Source of the DNA: Pithys albifrons albifrons
Taxonomy: Eukaryota > Chordata > Aves > Passeriformes > Thamnophilidae
Assembly: GCF_047495875.1 (NCBI RefSeq)
Contig: NC_092470.1
Span: 16,033,001 to 16,097,000, forward strand
Length of the DNA: 64,000 nt
Reading direction: 5' to 3'
The notes beneath the pieces are model-generated. The model was not told the origin of the DNA and did not search any database. It saw nothing but the letters and a program-made list of their open reading frames with translations. This document shows positions 26,101 to 40,412 of the stretch, piece by piece. Both the position numbers and the translations under genes were made by a program. Each line of letters starts with the position of its first letter. Position 1 is the stretch's first letter.

Positions 26101-29100
26101 TCAAAGATTCAGTCTGCCTGTGAAGAGAGCTTTGTGAAGCTCTGCAAGAAAAACTTGCTTGTTGCAGTCAGAAATTGATGGCAATAATCTTGTGGAATTT
26201 TGGAATCTGTCTGAAAGTGTTCATTAACTAAAATCCAAAGAATTTGACAGATTTTCCAGAGCCTTCTGAGTTCTGATGTCCTTTGTCACAGCAGGCGTGG
26301 AGGTCCAGCCCCAGAAGGGAGGCAGTAAGTCAGGAGCAGGGGGGATGCTTGGGGACTGATCCTGTCAAAAAGAAGTATGCAAGAAGGGATTTTCTCTCCA
26401 TGAAGCAGAGGAGGAGGCATCTCCATTGAACAAGAGTAGCAGGGGCTGGAGATCTTCTCCAGTGGACAGAGTGGCTTCTGGTCTTTGCTCTCTCTGCAGC
26501 TGGCTATTCTAGGTGGGAACACATCTGTGCATGGAGCATTTAGAGCAAATTTAGCAGTGCTTGCCCAAGATGCCTTTCGTTTGCACTGTCTAATTTTGCA
26601 GTTTTGACTGTTTTGCTGTTGAACATCCTCCTAAGGTAAATGGAGCAAATCAGAGTGAACATTCCTGACAAATTAATGGCCAAACACATTAGCAGCTCTG
26701 AAATGAAATGTCTGCACATCCCATGAATTCATTTCACAGTGTTTATATATTTATGGAAATGTCTTTGAATTATACCCCCAGCTCTAGCAGAGATGATTTC
26801 TTCCCCCATTATAAAGCAGGTTATGTGCTGATAACTTCTAGACCCCTAGGAGCTACTGGAGCATGTAATTATCTTGTTCCACTTATTAATGATGAAAGGT
26901 CTATGCAAGTCCCAGAGTAGCTGTATATACTATGCTCAGTAACTTAAAGAGGATATATAAATTTAATTTAGTTTAAAATTTAGTTGCTGACTTAAAATAA
27001 TCTTCAAATATGAAATATAAATGTTTTAGGGTATTTAAAACTTTTCAAAATTATTAATGGATCTGTAATACTGGAAATGTAAACTTAACTTTGTGGTGCT
27101 AACATATGAAACTGAGAAAGTGGGCTGTAAAAAGAAGCTGAACAGCTCTACTCTGAAATGTATATTGCAAACATCAAGTTAATACAAATTAGGACGCAGG
27201 CTTTTAATTGTGAAGTAATATTATTGATAATGGAAGATATGTCAAAAATTAGTTTCATCTTGATATTCTTGTAAGGTGGCCAATTTATCTAGTTCTGGGC
27301 GAGAGATCTGCAAACCTCTGTTCCCCAGCCTTCCTAAAATGGCATCACTCATTTGATGATGTCTCCCAGCTACAATTTTGCTTCTCCAGTCTGCCATAAT
27401 GATGCTAATTAGTTCTGTATGTAAAAAAACTATTGTTGACAGGACACTTTAAGCATTCACATATGACTCATGGAGAGAGAGAAAGAGGTTTTAAAAATGA
27501 TTTATCCATAAACAGAGATTCTATATGTCCTAATCTGGCATGAATTTCTCTCCTCGTCTTTATAGCAAGGAATGTGTGTATCCCTGTAAAGCAGGGCTAT
27601 AATGTGACAATTTGTCTCAAAGGGAAACCAGGATTTATGGTACTTACTGGAGACCACAGACGTAAAATGAACAGCAGGCTGTATTTAATCATCTGAATTT
27701 TCAAATATTTCTTTAGCTTGGGTAAATGTGTCTTTGTTCCTATTTGGAAAAGTGCTCAGCTGGAGGATTGGTTTGTGTAAAGGTGTCTGAAAATGCTGCA
27801 GGCATACTTAGGCATGTGCATGCAGGGAGGGAAAGAGGATCCTTGGACAGGGGACGCTTCTGCAGGATAGTGTTTGGGCTCCCAATTCTCTAGCTGAGTG
27901 TACTTCTGGCAAGGTATTAACACATCCTTGAGGAAAATGCATTTATTAGGTGTCCAGTGCACATTTGTGGAAATAAGAGCATATTGCACTGATCCCAGAG
28001 AAATGCCATAGGAAATACAGGCAGAGGAAAAAAGAGGAATTGGGAACAGTTAAATACTATTTATTTCTCCTGTAGGTCCTGATTCAGTGGCCTTTAGTGA
28101 TGTGATACTGTTCCACCCTCGAGTAGTTGCGCTGATACAAGTGTAAGAAGGAAACGTTCCCTTTGCAGGGTTTGGAATCTTCACTGGGAATGAAGCTTAG
28201 GCCAAAGTACCCTGTACCTGGGATATTATTTTTGCCCCTGTAATCTGGACTGCAGTTTTATAACCTTCTGGTGATGCTGGCTTTTCTCCCTGTCTCTTCC
28301 TTTTATGTCTTGCTTTCTCTTTGCTTTTGGTATTAGCACAGGGTCAGTGATGTTATTACAAGTAATTCCTGTTACATGCTTATTCTACTCTTATTTTAAA
28401 CCAAGAATATGGAGCTTTAGGTAAAACAACCAGAAATTATGGAGTTTTGATGCTTAAAAAATGGCTGCATGGATTACCTGAACAAAGAGATTAACAACCC
28501 ACAAACCAGTGGCAGGTGGTGTTTGTGCCTTCATAATTTGAACAAGACAATGCTGCACATGTGACCCATAAAATGGGATGAAGCAAAGTGCTACTGGCAG
28601 TGAATTGTGATGACAGAACAAGGGATTTAAAAAAAAAAGCAAAGCTGAATTTTAATTATGAGGGGGCAAAGCTGGCACCTGCAGGGAAAAAGGCTGGCTG
28701 GTTTTTATGGCAAAGTTGCCAGCTTTGCTGCCAGTGGAATTGGAGCCTGTTTTCTGTCTTCAGAGAAGAAATCTCTCTGGGGGTGACAGTGGTTTAATTG
28801 GGATGGTTGTTCCAGCCTTTGGGCTTTGAGTCCTGGTGAGGCTGCCAAAGAAGTGCCAGCATGGAGTTGCAAACCCTTGTCTGCTGAGAATTGAACCAGG
28901 CTCTGATGCATTGGCACAGCTGTTCTTGGGAAAGGCAAAGCCAGCACTACTTTTGCCTTCTCTCTTGAATGTTCAATGACTTTTCCCCTTTGGGCTGTGC
29001 AGGGGGGAGAAATAAAGGCACTGAGCTGGCTCATACAAAGGAAGGGATTTATCAGATCCGATAGTTTTGTGGCCCATTTTTCTCCCTAAAATAGATCACT

Positions 29101-31156
29101 GTCTCTGACCTTTGTTTCCCATCTAAGCATTTCTGGTGTAAATACATGGTGATAATAAAAGTGAAATAAAAGCAGATTTTTGAGGGGTAGAGTAGAAATT
29201 TGGGTGTGGAGTGGGAGCTGCCTTTGGCCTGCTCTGTCATAACTTTCCTTTTTCCCCTCTGTAAACACTTGAGAGCTTACAGAAGGATCATAGATTACAT
29301 TTTTCATGCAGTTGTCATTAAGTAATGCTTGAAAGTTGAAGTGAAGAGTTGGGTTGCTGTGAGGTGAGTAATATGTATTTATTGAGTGGTTATCTGCTAC
29401 CTGCCAGCACACCTTGGCTACCTGTGCTGGCTGGTTTTAGCCACAGAAAAGAGCTTGGGGTTATGTTGTGTTTGATCCATTTAAAAACAAAGGAAAGGGA
29501 TATTCTTTCTCATCTCTCTAAACAAATTCCTTAACGAGCAATATCCCCAAAATAGGCTGAGAGAAAAGGTAAATAACTATTTTGGTCAAACAGGGTAATC
29601 CCAACCCAGGAGCCAAATCATTCTCAGGGATCTGGGATTGCTATAGAGTATGAATTTTAAAAGTGAAAGGTCGGCTCAGATATATGGCAAGGGGAGGTCC
29701 TAGTATAATTTTTCAGGGAATTTTGAACATTTTTGGGAAGTCAGGTGTCCAAGAAGCTCAATGATCCCATGGAATGGTAGCTGCTGTATAAGCTTGCACT
29801 TGAACACTCATGCAGAAATATCAAATATTCCCCATGTTTTGGAAGAGTTTCTATTAAGGGATGATTTTTTTCGACCCTACAAATTCTCACTGAGTCAAAA
29901 CAAGATAAAATCATAGAAAATCCCTTGCTCAAATGAAGTCTTATATTTTTAATTGTTTTGAGGCTAATAATGTGGCTGTATTTGGAAGTATAGGTACAGG
30001 ACAGGGCCACAGAAGATTTGTCTCCTATTCCCAACACTCTGCCCAGTTTCTCTGTTATAAATATTGAGAGAAGGTCTAGTGGTGTGACAATCTCGTGATA
30101 TTCCTCCTGGGAATTTTTTTGTCCCAGAGTCCAAAATATGAGATTCAGATTTTCCCTGTGAGCAGCTCTTCTACATGTGCATAAACCCTGAACATAAAAG
30201 GCAGGGTTATGACCAGGGCTGACTGAATAATCAGTTACAGAACTTTTGCAGAAACACTCTGGAAGAATCCTCCCAAAATTTCTGGGGTTTATTCAAAAGT
30301 GTAGGATATGGAGAAAACGTAAAATTTCGTTTGCAGGTGCAGCTGGCCGTTCTCAGATTACCTGTGTGTGTTAGCAGATAGTTGTGGTTGCTGCTTATCT
30401 TCCCATCCTTTGGAGCAGAATGTTAAAGGTTAATATTTGCAGTCATGGTTGTGGATTCCCCTGGCAGAATCAGAAGTGTGTGGGCATAAAAATGCTGACT
30501 GCTTTATGTGAACTTGTGTTATTTATTAAAAGTCCATTTTGAAAGGGACTTCCTGTTCAGGCCTTGTGTTGCAGTTTCTTTATCTGATACGAAGTTTTAT
30601 TTTTCCTATGGTGATGCTTCACTTTAGGTTTTATAAGTATTTTAATGGAGTATCTACCCAAGCCTACAAACACACAGTAGCTGTACTAGTTATCCTATAG
30701 AGTGTGTGAGTTGTCAGTGCCACAGCTGCTGGGGTGACTTTTGTGAGAGGTAAAAGAAATCAGCTTGTTGAAAAGCTGTGATGACCATGAACACCAATGT
30801 GGGAGTGTTTGGTGTAGGCTGTGACAGGGAGGTAGCCAAGTGACTGTGTTTGAGGTGAAGTAGCTATTTATTGAAATCCTGTTGCCTCCAAGGAGGCAGT
30901 GAGGCTGTGGGGAATTTTAGGACACTGATTTCCTATTGACCTATAAAGAAGTTTTCATAAAAATGTGGCAATTCAAGGATTTGGTGTTTCTTGGTGGTAC
31001 TAGGATTTTCCATTCAGATGTGGCACAAAGATCAAGTGTATTAATAACAACTTACATTCAGCAAAAAGATTAAAAAATACATCCAAGGAAGCAGATAACG
31101 GTATTGTGCTTTCTGAGTTCTTTCAGTGCCAAGCAATCACTTCTCTGAAAGAGCTA
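20149..31156. other. noncoding stretch, no gene seen
   Basis: About 11 kb without a supported gene. It has a 15-T run at 22717-22731, an AAAACAAACAAACC tract near 23788-23801 and a relatively GC-richer interval at 25600-26120 that opens a 133-codon plus-strand frame (25722-26123) of low-complexity character; I regard that frame as composition-driven. A diverged TTGGAAGCC...TAGTCCAAC text near 20550-20575 hints at a very old CR1 piece but is too short to call. Confidence 0.45.
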
Positions 31157-31316
31157 TTGCTCAGAGAAGCTGAGGATGCCCCAATCCTGGAAGTGTTCAA
31201 GGCCAGGTTGGATGGGGTTTGGAGCAACCTGGTCTAGTGAAAGCTGTCCCTGCCCATGGCAGGGGCTGGGACCTGAACCAGCTTTAAAGTCCCTTCCAAC
31301 CCAAACCATTCTGTCA
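31157..31316 (+). mobile_element. CR1 LINE 3'-end fragment
   Basis: It contains TTGCTCAGAGAAGCTG, GGATGCCCCAATCCTGGAAG, GTTCAAGGCCAGGTTGGATG, GCAACCTGGTCTAGTGAAAG, CCCATGGCAGGGGCTGGGA and TCCCTTCCAACCCAAACC in CR1 order. The end retains one ATTCTGTCA remnant of the terminal octamer. It is better preserved than the 6.6 kb copy and 5'-truncated. Confidence 0.93.
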
Positions 31317-31564
31317 TTTTGCAAACTTGAGCTTGAGAATAGTATACCTGCAGCTTGGCTGTTCTTGCTTAGTGAAGTAGTGGGGCCACATAAGAAAATT
31401 TAGTTCACTATGAAACAGGCACTATGTGGGTGGCTTTGAAGTAATTGTAGAAAGAAAGATGGGGGGAAAAAAAGGGATACCAAATTGGTCTGCAAAAGGG
31501 AATTGCATCAGGTCAGGTGTGGAGAAGTGATGTAATCCAGAAACATATTGGGAGTATTTTGCAG
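31317..31564. other. noncoding
   Basis: A short AT-rich spacer between the CR1 and a weak exon candidate. Nothing else is visible. Confidence 0.4.
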
Positions 31565-31610
31565 CTTCTGAAGAGCTTGTCTGAACACAAACTTCAAAGT
31601 GGATTTGAAG
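31565..31610 (+). CDS. weak candidate small exon (46 nt)
   Basis: An open segment reading LLKSLSEHKLQSGFE is bounded by TATTTTGCAG on the left and GTGAGCC on the right. The donor is good; the acceptor has a mediocre pyrimidine tract. A 46-nt length would be unusually small. No neighbour exon in a compatible phase was found, so this is as likely a cryptic pair of sites as a real exon. Confidence 0.12.
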
Positions 31611-34600
31611 GTGAGCCTGGCAGGTTATAAACTTACAGGTATTACTTGATATCCATTTTTTGTTCCAGGCTGTACTACTGGCCTGGAAGGAAGAAGAAAC
31701 TTGGAGAAGTTATTTCATCTGTCTTTGATTTCCTGTAAAATCAAAGCAATGATAACAGCTATCATGAAAACATGTGGAGATAAGCTGAAGGAAAGTTATT
31801 AATTATACTAGTAAAATCACTTCCATGATTGTCTGTGGCAAGTTTCACAAATTAGACTCTTGAATTAACTTCTTTCAGTAAATAAAATTCCCTTGTTTAT
31901 GCCTCTTTCCCTCTCATGTCCAAAATACAAGATGGATCTCAACTTTCTGTAGCTCCCACTTAATTGGATTAGTCATCTACCTCCAAAGGTATGTGCCTCA
32001 GGTCCAGTTCTTGCTGACAACCAAACCATTGGGCCATTACATGAGGTAGATGGAATCCAACATCAAAGGAGAGAGCATTTTGGGCTGGATAGATGCCAGG
32101 ACCTTTTAGTGCTTAACGAAATACCTGCCTGCATAGAGATTTTTCTCATTGCTGTTCGTGCTCCCTTATTGTGTGTTGGAAAGGATTAAAACCTCTGCTT
32201 GTGAGTAAGGTTGTGATCCCATTATCTCCAGTGGCCAAATAAAAATGATGTAGGAGATCACTTATCACTTTCAAAAGCTGGTGGTTCTGGGGAATGAAAG
32301 CCAGTGCTGCAAGAAACTACCAACACATGGTATTTTTAGCAGTGCTTCAATATGATCATCTCTTCATCTCTTCCTGCCACAGAATCAACAAAGAAAATTA
32401 AGGGTAATCAGTACTATCATGTGGCAGGAGGGGTTTGCAAGAAGATGGGAGTGCAGGGTTCTTGCTTAGCTCTTCTAATCAGGCTGGTGCTGCAAAACAG
32501 CTTTCTAAACATCTGTGAAGGTCCCTGGAGAGCCTGTCAGAGATGTGACATTGCAGTAGTTTGTGTTGCCCTGGTATAGACCACACTGTACTCTGTGCTC
32601 TTGGTTTTGGTAACCTACAGCCAGTGTCTCTGTGGAAGTGCCATTAACTTTAGCAAAGGACCACCTGCAGTTTGAGAGCAATTCCTAAGCAGAAACTTGG
32701 AAAGATGGAACTGTGTTCAAAATGCAATGAAGGAAAAAACCCAGAGGTAAATATCCATTCCAGCATGTGTGAGAAATTAATCCCCAAAACCTCTATGGAC
32801 CTGAGTGCAGCTGTTTTGCAAATTGACTCCTTTGGTTTCTACATTGAGCCAGATAGCTCCAGAGAATTGTGTTTACTGTGTTATTTCTAGTATCTTCCTG
32901 GAAAAACTATTTTTTGTGTTCCTTTTCTGCTGAGGAGTTTGGAAGCAGTGACAAAAAAAAGGTAACTGGGCATTGCTTCTTCTGAAAGTTACTGTGGGGC
33001 CAAACAAATGCACAGCTGAGGTAATCTGGAAAGATCTGCTAGTCTTCTGGGCATAGCCCATCCCCTCTTCTCTGCATTAGTTTTCATGTTGAAACATGGG
33101 ATAATGCTGCTGATCTTTGGATTGCTATGAAAGATGAAGGTAATATTTGAGCATTTCTTAGGTGATGGGACCTATCTGCTGTGGTTTCTCCCTGCTTATG
33201 CCTAACATACAGAATGGACAGCTGTGTGGCAGTACTGGGCTCACAGGAAGAGCATGAGCTTGCAAAAAGTTCAGGGCTGCCATTACAGATGCAGCATTTC
33301 ACAGAACATCTGCAAAAGCTGTAAGAGACCTGTGCTAACTTATTGGGAGCAAGGGTGACGGGCTGGGGCACTCTTTAGGGCCCACAATATGTTTACAGCT
33401 ACTTCACCACCAAATTGAGTGCTCAGGGCTGGTTTGTTTTGTTTTGTTGTTTTAATTTTTTTTTTAAGTTTTATTTTTATTTATCAGTCCCTGGTTGCCT
33501 CCAGTCCTCCTGCTTTTGCTGTGCTGAGATTCAGCTGTTTCACAAGCCATGGGGTAACTTGCTCATACAGATCAGGTAGGTACAAAGACTCATCTTGAAA
33601 GTCTTGTCCTGAGGGTCTGCATCTGTAAAACCTGGCTCTATAAAACTAGCATTTGGGTATGGTTGTTCCCAGCATAGGATAATGTATGAAGTCAGGAATT
33701 CCAATATTAGTACTGGGTGTGGATTTGCCACGCGGCATTTTTTTTTTCAAGGAGAAGATATTCTTGCTTTATTTTCAGAGGCGAGCCTTTCCAAAGTTGT
33801 GAATACAAGAGCTTGCCAAATATTAGCTTTCAAGGTTTTAAGTCACACAGTGTTTACTCGAGTTACCTCTTCTTGAAGTCTATATAAAGAGTCATGTTTG
33901 CTCAAGCATACTCCTAAAAGCCCCAAGACACGGCTCTGGAAGGTGGTATGCAGCAGCAAATGTAAATATTGCTGTTCTTAAAACTGGAAGACCTCTGAGG
34001 AATCTATAGAAGGAAATAGTAACCTGAGGAGAAGACCTTAGAAGATTTGGAGGAAACTTTATGAGATTTGGAGGTGAAGAATACGAAGCAGTACTTGGAA
34101 TAGATAAAATCCAGAAATTCAGTGATATTGTAAATGCAACTTCTCTTAGCTAAGGCTTAGTCTGCAGCTTACAGCTGCTCTCTTCTCTTCCCCAATGTTT
34201 CCCCTTGCTGTCACCAAAGCAGCATTTTCCCATATCCCAACCTCTGAGGCAATTGCTGGGAATAGTTTTTAGCAAATTTGCTGGCCAAACTATGGTGGCC
34301 TCTTACTATGGGATAACAGTTGGAAACAAAATATTTGTTGTACTTACTAAAGCGATTTCGTCCCACCTTTTGTCAGTAACTGGTGTCATTTTCCTGAGAA
34401 GGCTGTGGAAATGTGAGCTGAATTCCAGGTGCTCCATGATACAGTAAGTGGGAGAGGAATTTTCATGAAGGAGAGCTTAATACAGTGCGAATAAAGAAAA
34501 ACAATTGAATTAAAATGCAACCACAATATTTACAAGTCTCTCCACCTGCCTGTATGTTCAGTCATGCTGAGATCAAATTCACATCATGTTTCCTGCAGCT

Positions 34601-37600
34601 GAGACAAGTGAGCTGAGTGCTGGGTTGGCTGTGGAGAATATTTGCTCTTGCCATGCTACTTTTTCTATGTATCAACAGAATTTCCCCACCAAATTTCCAC
34701 TTCCTTTCTTCCCTCTCTGTAGATAGCTATTATCAGCCTTCCCACAGCAAGGGCAGGATGTAAAGAGCTGGAACTGAAGCATTTCTATGCTGCAGCAGAA
34801 ACCTCTGTGCACGAGTTAGTGCAGAATTATTACATTTAACAGTGTATTTATCTGCCTCGATGACTGAAGGATTGCTGCAGAACTGGAGGCAGCAGGACTA
34901 GCTGTGGTCCTGTATCCTGCAGATGGATTTATGGTTTCCCGGTGCCATCTGCTGGCACAGAGCTTGCTTGTGCACTGAGCCCTTCAGCTTCTCTCTCCTG
35001 TAAGCAGATGCTTCAGCTCTCTATGTCTTTGCAGGTGGTGTAACCCCAATCCATCTTTTCTGGATGATATCGTGAGCTTTGTAAAGCAAATGTTCCCTGA
35101 AGCCAAGCGCCTGTAAAACCACTCTGCTCACAATCCCTCCTGGAGTTTTCTTCAGCTGGTTGACCTGTAGGCTTTCCACACCTCCCTTTCTCTTGCTGTG
35201 TCTGCTCCATGGGAGCAACCCCAGATTCAATGGAAACTGGAGCTGGAGCTGTTTAGTAATCTACCAAGGTCTGGGAACAACAGAATCTTGATTTTTGTGT
35301 AAGTCTTTGAAAAAAGCCCAGAAAATGAACATCCATGTTGCAGAGGTTGTAGGGAAATTTTTCTTTTTCCTGTCTTGCAAAAGGGACCCTGACAAGCAAA
35401 GATGAGCTGTGATAAGAATGTTAGTTGGTGATATTCCTTGGCTTTCGCTGTTAGCAGTCTGGATAACCTGCTAAAGCTGCTTTATGGTTTACACTGGCAT
35501 CTCTACCTGCCATCCCAGAGCAGATGCCATGTGCTGCAGGGGAACTGATTTCTGCATCTTCCTTGCTGCTTGGAAAAACTCCTTGGCATGTGTCAAAGAC
35601 CTGGCTGTGCCCATGTGCACTGCATGAGCCTAAAGACAGGACGTGTGCCAAAGCAAAGTCATGAATTCACTTTTAAATCTTCCATTTTTTACAGAAGTAA
35701 TATATCATTTTGTGTAAACACCCCTGCCCCCCCCCCAAAAAAAAAAAAAAAGACTTGCTTCATGCACTTTGGTTTCACTTCAATCCAGGTTTGACCTGGG
35801 CTTCCCTTATTTCTGCCCAGGGAGAAGTAGGAAACTTGCTGTTAACCACAAATAACTTGGAATTTCTGACACTTAAATTCTAGTATGTCAGGAGTGGGTA
35901 GCAACAAGACCTAACTGGGATCTGTATTAGCATGTTTTCAGATATGGATCAGAGGCTTGAAATCCAGATGACATGAGGATGAATGAAGATGAGAAATTGC
36001 TAATCAAATTCTCCAGGGCTGCAATGCAATAAACCAGGGTAACCTGATGGAGAAGGTAATCAAGTCTTCTAGTCTGTTTTTCAGCTACATGTAGGCTTCA
36101 CTTTTTTAGTCCTTATGCTTCCCCATCACATGGACTTTAAAAGGAAGGAGGGTGTCTGTGAGGCTCAGGGAAGTATCTCAGTTTTATGAATCAAGTCCAG
36201 TAAGCCTACTGGACAGATCTCCCAGAGGCTTCTTCCTCTTAAATGGGGAAATATTGCAAAGAAATTCTCCATCTTCAGACCATGATTAGTATACACAATG
36301 CCAAAGCAGAAACATAACATTATAGTGGAACTGGATTTTTCACCCCCTGTTGTTTAATAAGTGTCTAAACTTGAGGGTTGTTTTCTCTATCTTGCATATT
36401 TATAAATAAGTTTTTCTGAGTTTCAACACCTGATTTTATGCTGAGGAAATTTGGTACTTGGGTCCACTGTCATGTTTATCAAAATGATGCAATTACATGC
36501 AGAATACTTATCAGTATAAAGTGTTCATAGACCTTATAAGAGATGACTTTTGGGGTTTTTTGACTGAGATGTCTGGACATAATAAATATTGCCCTTGCAT
36601 TATGAGGTGGGGGTTTCCTCTTCCTTACAGCCTTTTATTGGATACAGGAATCTTGGGTATTTTGTATCTGTAGGATGAAAGGAGCTGAGCAAGTTTGTAA
36701 GTGGAGCTGCAGGTGTTTGCTTTCTACAAAGTAGAAAGATTTTTTCTGAAAAATGCAGTGCAAAATCACAGCAGTAGCTGACATACTACCTCAATTTTGG
36801 ATTTGAGCCAACATTTAAGCCTTAAAAAATGTGGTCAAGCACTTTGGTTCTGTAGTATTTCAGGCACATCACTTTTCATAATTCAACATTGCCTAGGTGG
36901 GAGACAATACACAGAACTGCTGCTTTAAGACTTAAAAGGTCCCTGCAAAGTAAGCTTCTAATTTTTCCTACTTTCTTCCTAAAATTTGCTTACAGGTTGT
37001 ATGCAAAACATTCTTTTGACAGGAACAGCCTGATTCATTTTCAGGGAAAATCATAAACTGCCAGCAAATTCTGTGAACTACTAGGACCAGATTCCTTTAA
37101 GACAGAACTTTTTCAGTTCCATCTTAGAAGTAATTTAAAACTTGAAAATCTACAAGGTACTTATCAGTCACATAGGGATGTTGTTAATTCTTCTAGGTTA
37201 TGCAATAAATTAAAAAAAAAAAAGGGAGAAATACTTAAGTGATCAGACCTTGCACTGGGCGTAATCTTCAGACACTGTTTAACAGGCAGGATTAAATGAG
37301 CGAGTATGACAGCTGTATTGGAAGGATTTCAAGCCTCAGAACATTTTCTAAATGAACAGGAGTTGACACCACAGAAGGTAGGTAAGGAATGGGTCTCTTC
37401 AACATAAGCCTGTGTGCTCAGATATTGGGTTTCCAAAGAAATTTGCCTCACTGAAGCAGCAAACCATGGATAGCAGTGATTGGTGGGGATGGTGAGGGTG
37501 AGGCTGTAACTCTAGCTTGACCTGTCAGGTTCAGTGTAATTTAAAACACATTTCAGGCTGTTCTAAATCAAGGGAAGGAAGTGGGGCCAACTTATGGTGG

Positions 37601-40169
37601 TCCTAAATTTAGCGGGTTTGAAATGGCATCTTATACCCACTTCTGTTGCACTACAGCTTTGGAGGAACTGGACAAAGCTGGAGGATGCTCTGGCTGCTTA
37701 CAGCTGATAAACCACACAGGTTTGATTTGCTATTAAAATAGAAACAAAAGTTCAGAAGTCAAATGGAAGGAGCTGCCCTTGGAAACTCTCACATTGTTTC
37801 CTCTTATTGCCTGCAATTTTGTACATTTCTTTTCACCTCATACAGACCCTCAGGACCTGGGAATTGGACGACTTTGAGGTGCTGCCCTTTGCTTTGTGCT
37901 GTCCCTCTGCAGTCATCTGTGAATAACAGTGATGGCTGCTCTGGTGCTTCATGGACATTTGCTTACTATGAGCTTCCAAGTTCATGGGGATAAGCCTCTA
38001 TGCCAGAGCCAAAATGGGATCTGGAAGAATATTTTATGTTTCCATGCATTGATGTTAACATATACTGTGAGGAGACATGAGAGTTTTTATATTTTGTGTG
38101 TTCATTTTGCTTCTGCACTGTTTTGCACTCAGCTGATTTGGTTTTTGGACCTACTCAAATTTTCCATGTGGTTTACCCCAGAGATTGTTGTACTTGGTGG
38201 TGCAACAGGGTTTACCCACATTTGACTTATAGGCAACTATTTAGGGGATACAAAATAGGAAGTGCTACAGGGAAACAGTGAGGACTCTTATTTAGCAACT
38301 ATATGGTAGAGGGAAGATTTTTGTTTTCCTGTGGTCATTTTAAGGTTCCTCAGGGACCACTTTCACCTGTGGAGCTAAGGACTGCAGAAAACTCTGTTCC
38401 TTAGGGATGCTGAGAGCTTCCATCAGTATCAGACTTTGCTTTATTCTCACCAGGACACATGCACAGGCTCTAATTTTTCAGCTTTCCCATCACAAAAATG
38501 TGTATTTCTTTGATGGTATCTGATTTTATCTTAAAATAAGTGATACAAAGCACCTGTATAAGAAAATAGAGGGGCTGGAGTCTGTGATCATAGCCATCGA
38601 GTCATCTGAATTACAGCATATTGCCTTGAGATCTTTGCTCCCAATGGCCACACTGTGGCAGCAAAATCCAAACAGGTTTTCCCATCCTAATTTAGTGTGC
38701 TAGAAGTAGGACTGAGTCCATGAGCGCTTGAGCCTACGCTGCCAAGTGTAATACTTGAGTCAGATGAATCTTGCTGCAGGGAAAGACTGATAGGATTCAT
38801 TTCTAGTAGTACTTGATTCCTTTTGTGCTTTGCTCCTGGAGGAATTGGACTGGCTGGGAGTGACACAAACTTTTCTAGATACTTCTAATAAGTTTTGGTT
38901 GAGTTACTTGGTTTTTCAAGGAAATCAATTATTTTTAAGCATCTCTCTAAGGATGAATTAAAGGCATTATGGAAATCAGTCTGGTTTTGGAGCATATTGA
39001 TTTACTTCAGTCTTGTCATATTGTCATTTACAGCTTCAGGGTCCTGTTAGGCTGTGTACTCTACAAATACAGTATGAAACCATTCCCTAACTAATCCTTG
39101 GAGCCTAAATAAAAAGCAATAAAGAAAGGGCAATTCCATTTCAGACAAGTTACTAAAGCATGGAGACAAAGGAATACTTTCTTTTTTATGCTAAGGTTTT
39201 ATTTAGAGAAAACTGAGGAGCTGAATCTTTTTTTAAAGGGCCTAATTCCCTTGGGATGAAAGTCCTCAAGTGTTTGAATGCTTCTTGCTTAAACTACACT
39301 GGAAATACCCCAGGTAGGGGACTAGAAAGCAAAGTCTTATCACAGCCCTCTAGTACCATAACACCTCTGGTCCCAAACCCAATTTCTGCCCCATGGCCTG
39401 AGCCATAGCCAACAAACACAGGGCTGAAAGGCAACTCATCATGTATTATAGAAGAAAAATAGTGCAGCTCAAAATGGATTTTTACCTCCTGATCCATAAA
39501 TCTTGATAATTTCTCTCCTTGCCTAGAGGGACAGGAATTTCTTTGCAACCAGAAAAAGATGTTGGCTGTATCTGTGGCATGCCCAGCTCAGCAGAAGGGA
39601 AATGTTTGTTCATTATTCACAGCCACAATTAATTTAGGACACTAGTTAAAGGAGGAGCTGTTTGCTAAGCAATCACCAAGTGAGATATGGAGCTCTGGGA
39701 TTAGCGAGGAGCAGCACAGGCAGAGCACTTGCTCGAAGGAATGTGGTCATACAGGAAAGCAGGGCAAAACACCACCGGGTGTGTGAGCTCTGAAGCAATT
39801 TTTTTTTTTTTGCCTGACTTAAAAGTGGATTAGAGACAACCTGAATATCTTCCTTAATTAACACCATTTCCTATATATGGAGTAATTTACTAGTTTAAAT
39901 AGGAAATAATACAGGACAATTTATTAAGTGACTCATCAAGTAGAGTAAGACGGATTTGGCCAACTAGTTTATGCCTGTCTTGTGGGAAGGGGTATCTGAA
40001 GCTACAGTCACACAGATGTGCTGCACCCCTATAGCACAGGCTGTCACTTTTACCTGTACCTCTTTCATTTCACCATGGGCCTGCTTAATGCTTTTGTTCT
40101 TTTGCCTTTTCAAGTGCATCAAAAATGATGCATAGCAGACTGGCCAGACTGACATCAGTGCCAGGGAGT
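31611..40169. other. noncoding stretch, no gene seen
   Basis: About 8.6 kb. It includes a TTTTG/T-rich tract (33438-33475), a C run joined to an A run (35728-35752), a T run in 39800-39811 and an A run near 37213-37223. A near-direct repeat GATTTGGAGG occurs twice at 34044-34075. Short open frames (for example 35013-35210 on the minus strand) lack splice context. It is probably intron or intergenic DNA. Confidence 0.45.
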
Positions 40170-40412
40170 TTTATGGAGCAGATCATCCCGAGTATGATCA
40201 CGTGGCACATATGAGATAATCAGGAGATCAGGCCCAGCCAGCACAGGTGTATGAAAGTCAAGTCCTGCTTTACCAGCTTGATCTCCTTCTATGACAAAGT
40301 GACCTGCCCGGTGGATGAGGGAAAGGGATGTTGTCTACCTAGACTTTAGTAAAGCCTTTGATACCATTTTCCACAGCATTTTCCTGGAGAAACTGGCTGC
40401 TTGTGGCTTTGG
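40170..40412 (+). mobile_element. CR1 LINE internal fragment, reverse-transcriptase region
   Basis: This is not a 3' end but an internal ORF2 piece. Plus-strand text such as CTTGATCTCCTTCTATGAC, GTGGATGAGGGAAAGG and GACTTTAGTAAAGCCTTTGA encodes VYLDFSKAFDT, the reverse-transcriptase block with the first catalytic aspartate. Frame breaks make it non-functional. CR1 similarity stops abruptly near 40412 after GAGAAACTGGCTGC, and the expected downstream CR1 text and 3' end do not follow. A 5'-truncated CR1 should retain its 3' end, so this copy has been deleted, recombined or interrupted. Confidence 0.85.

Noticed and set aside
25722..26123. 133-codon plus-strand frame
   Set aside because: It lies in a local GC-richer stretch with competing frames; no splice sites, domain or start context.
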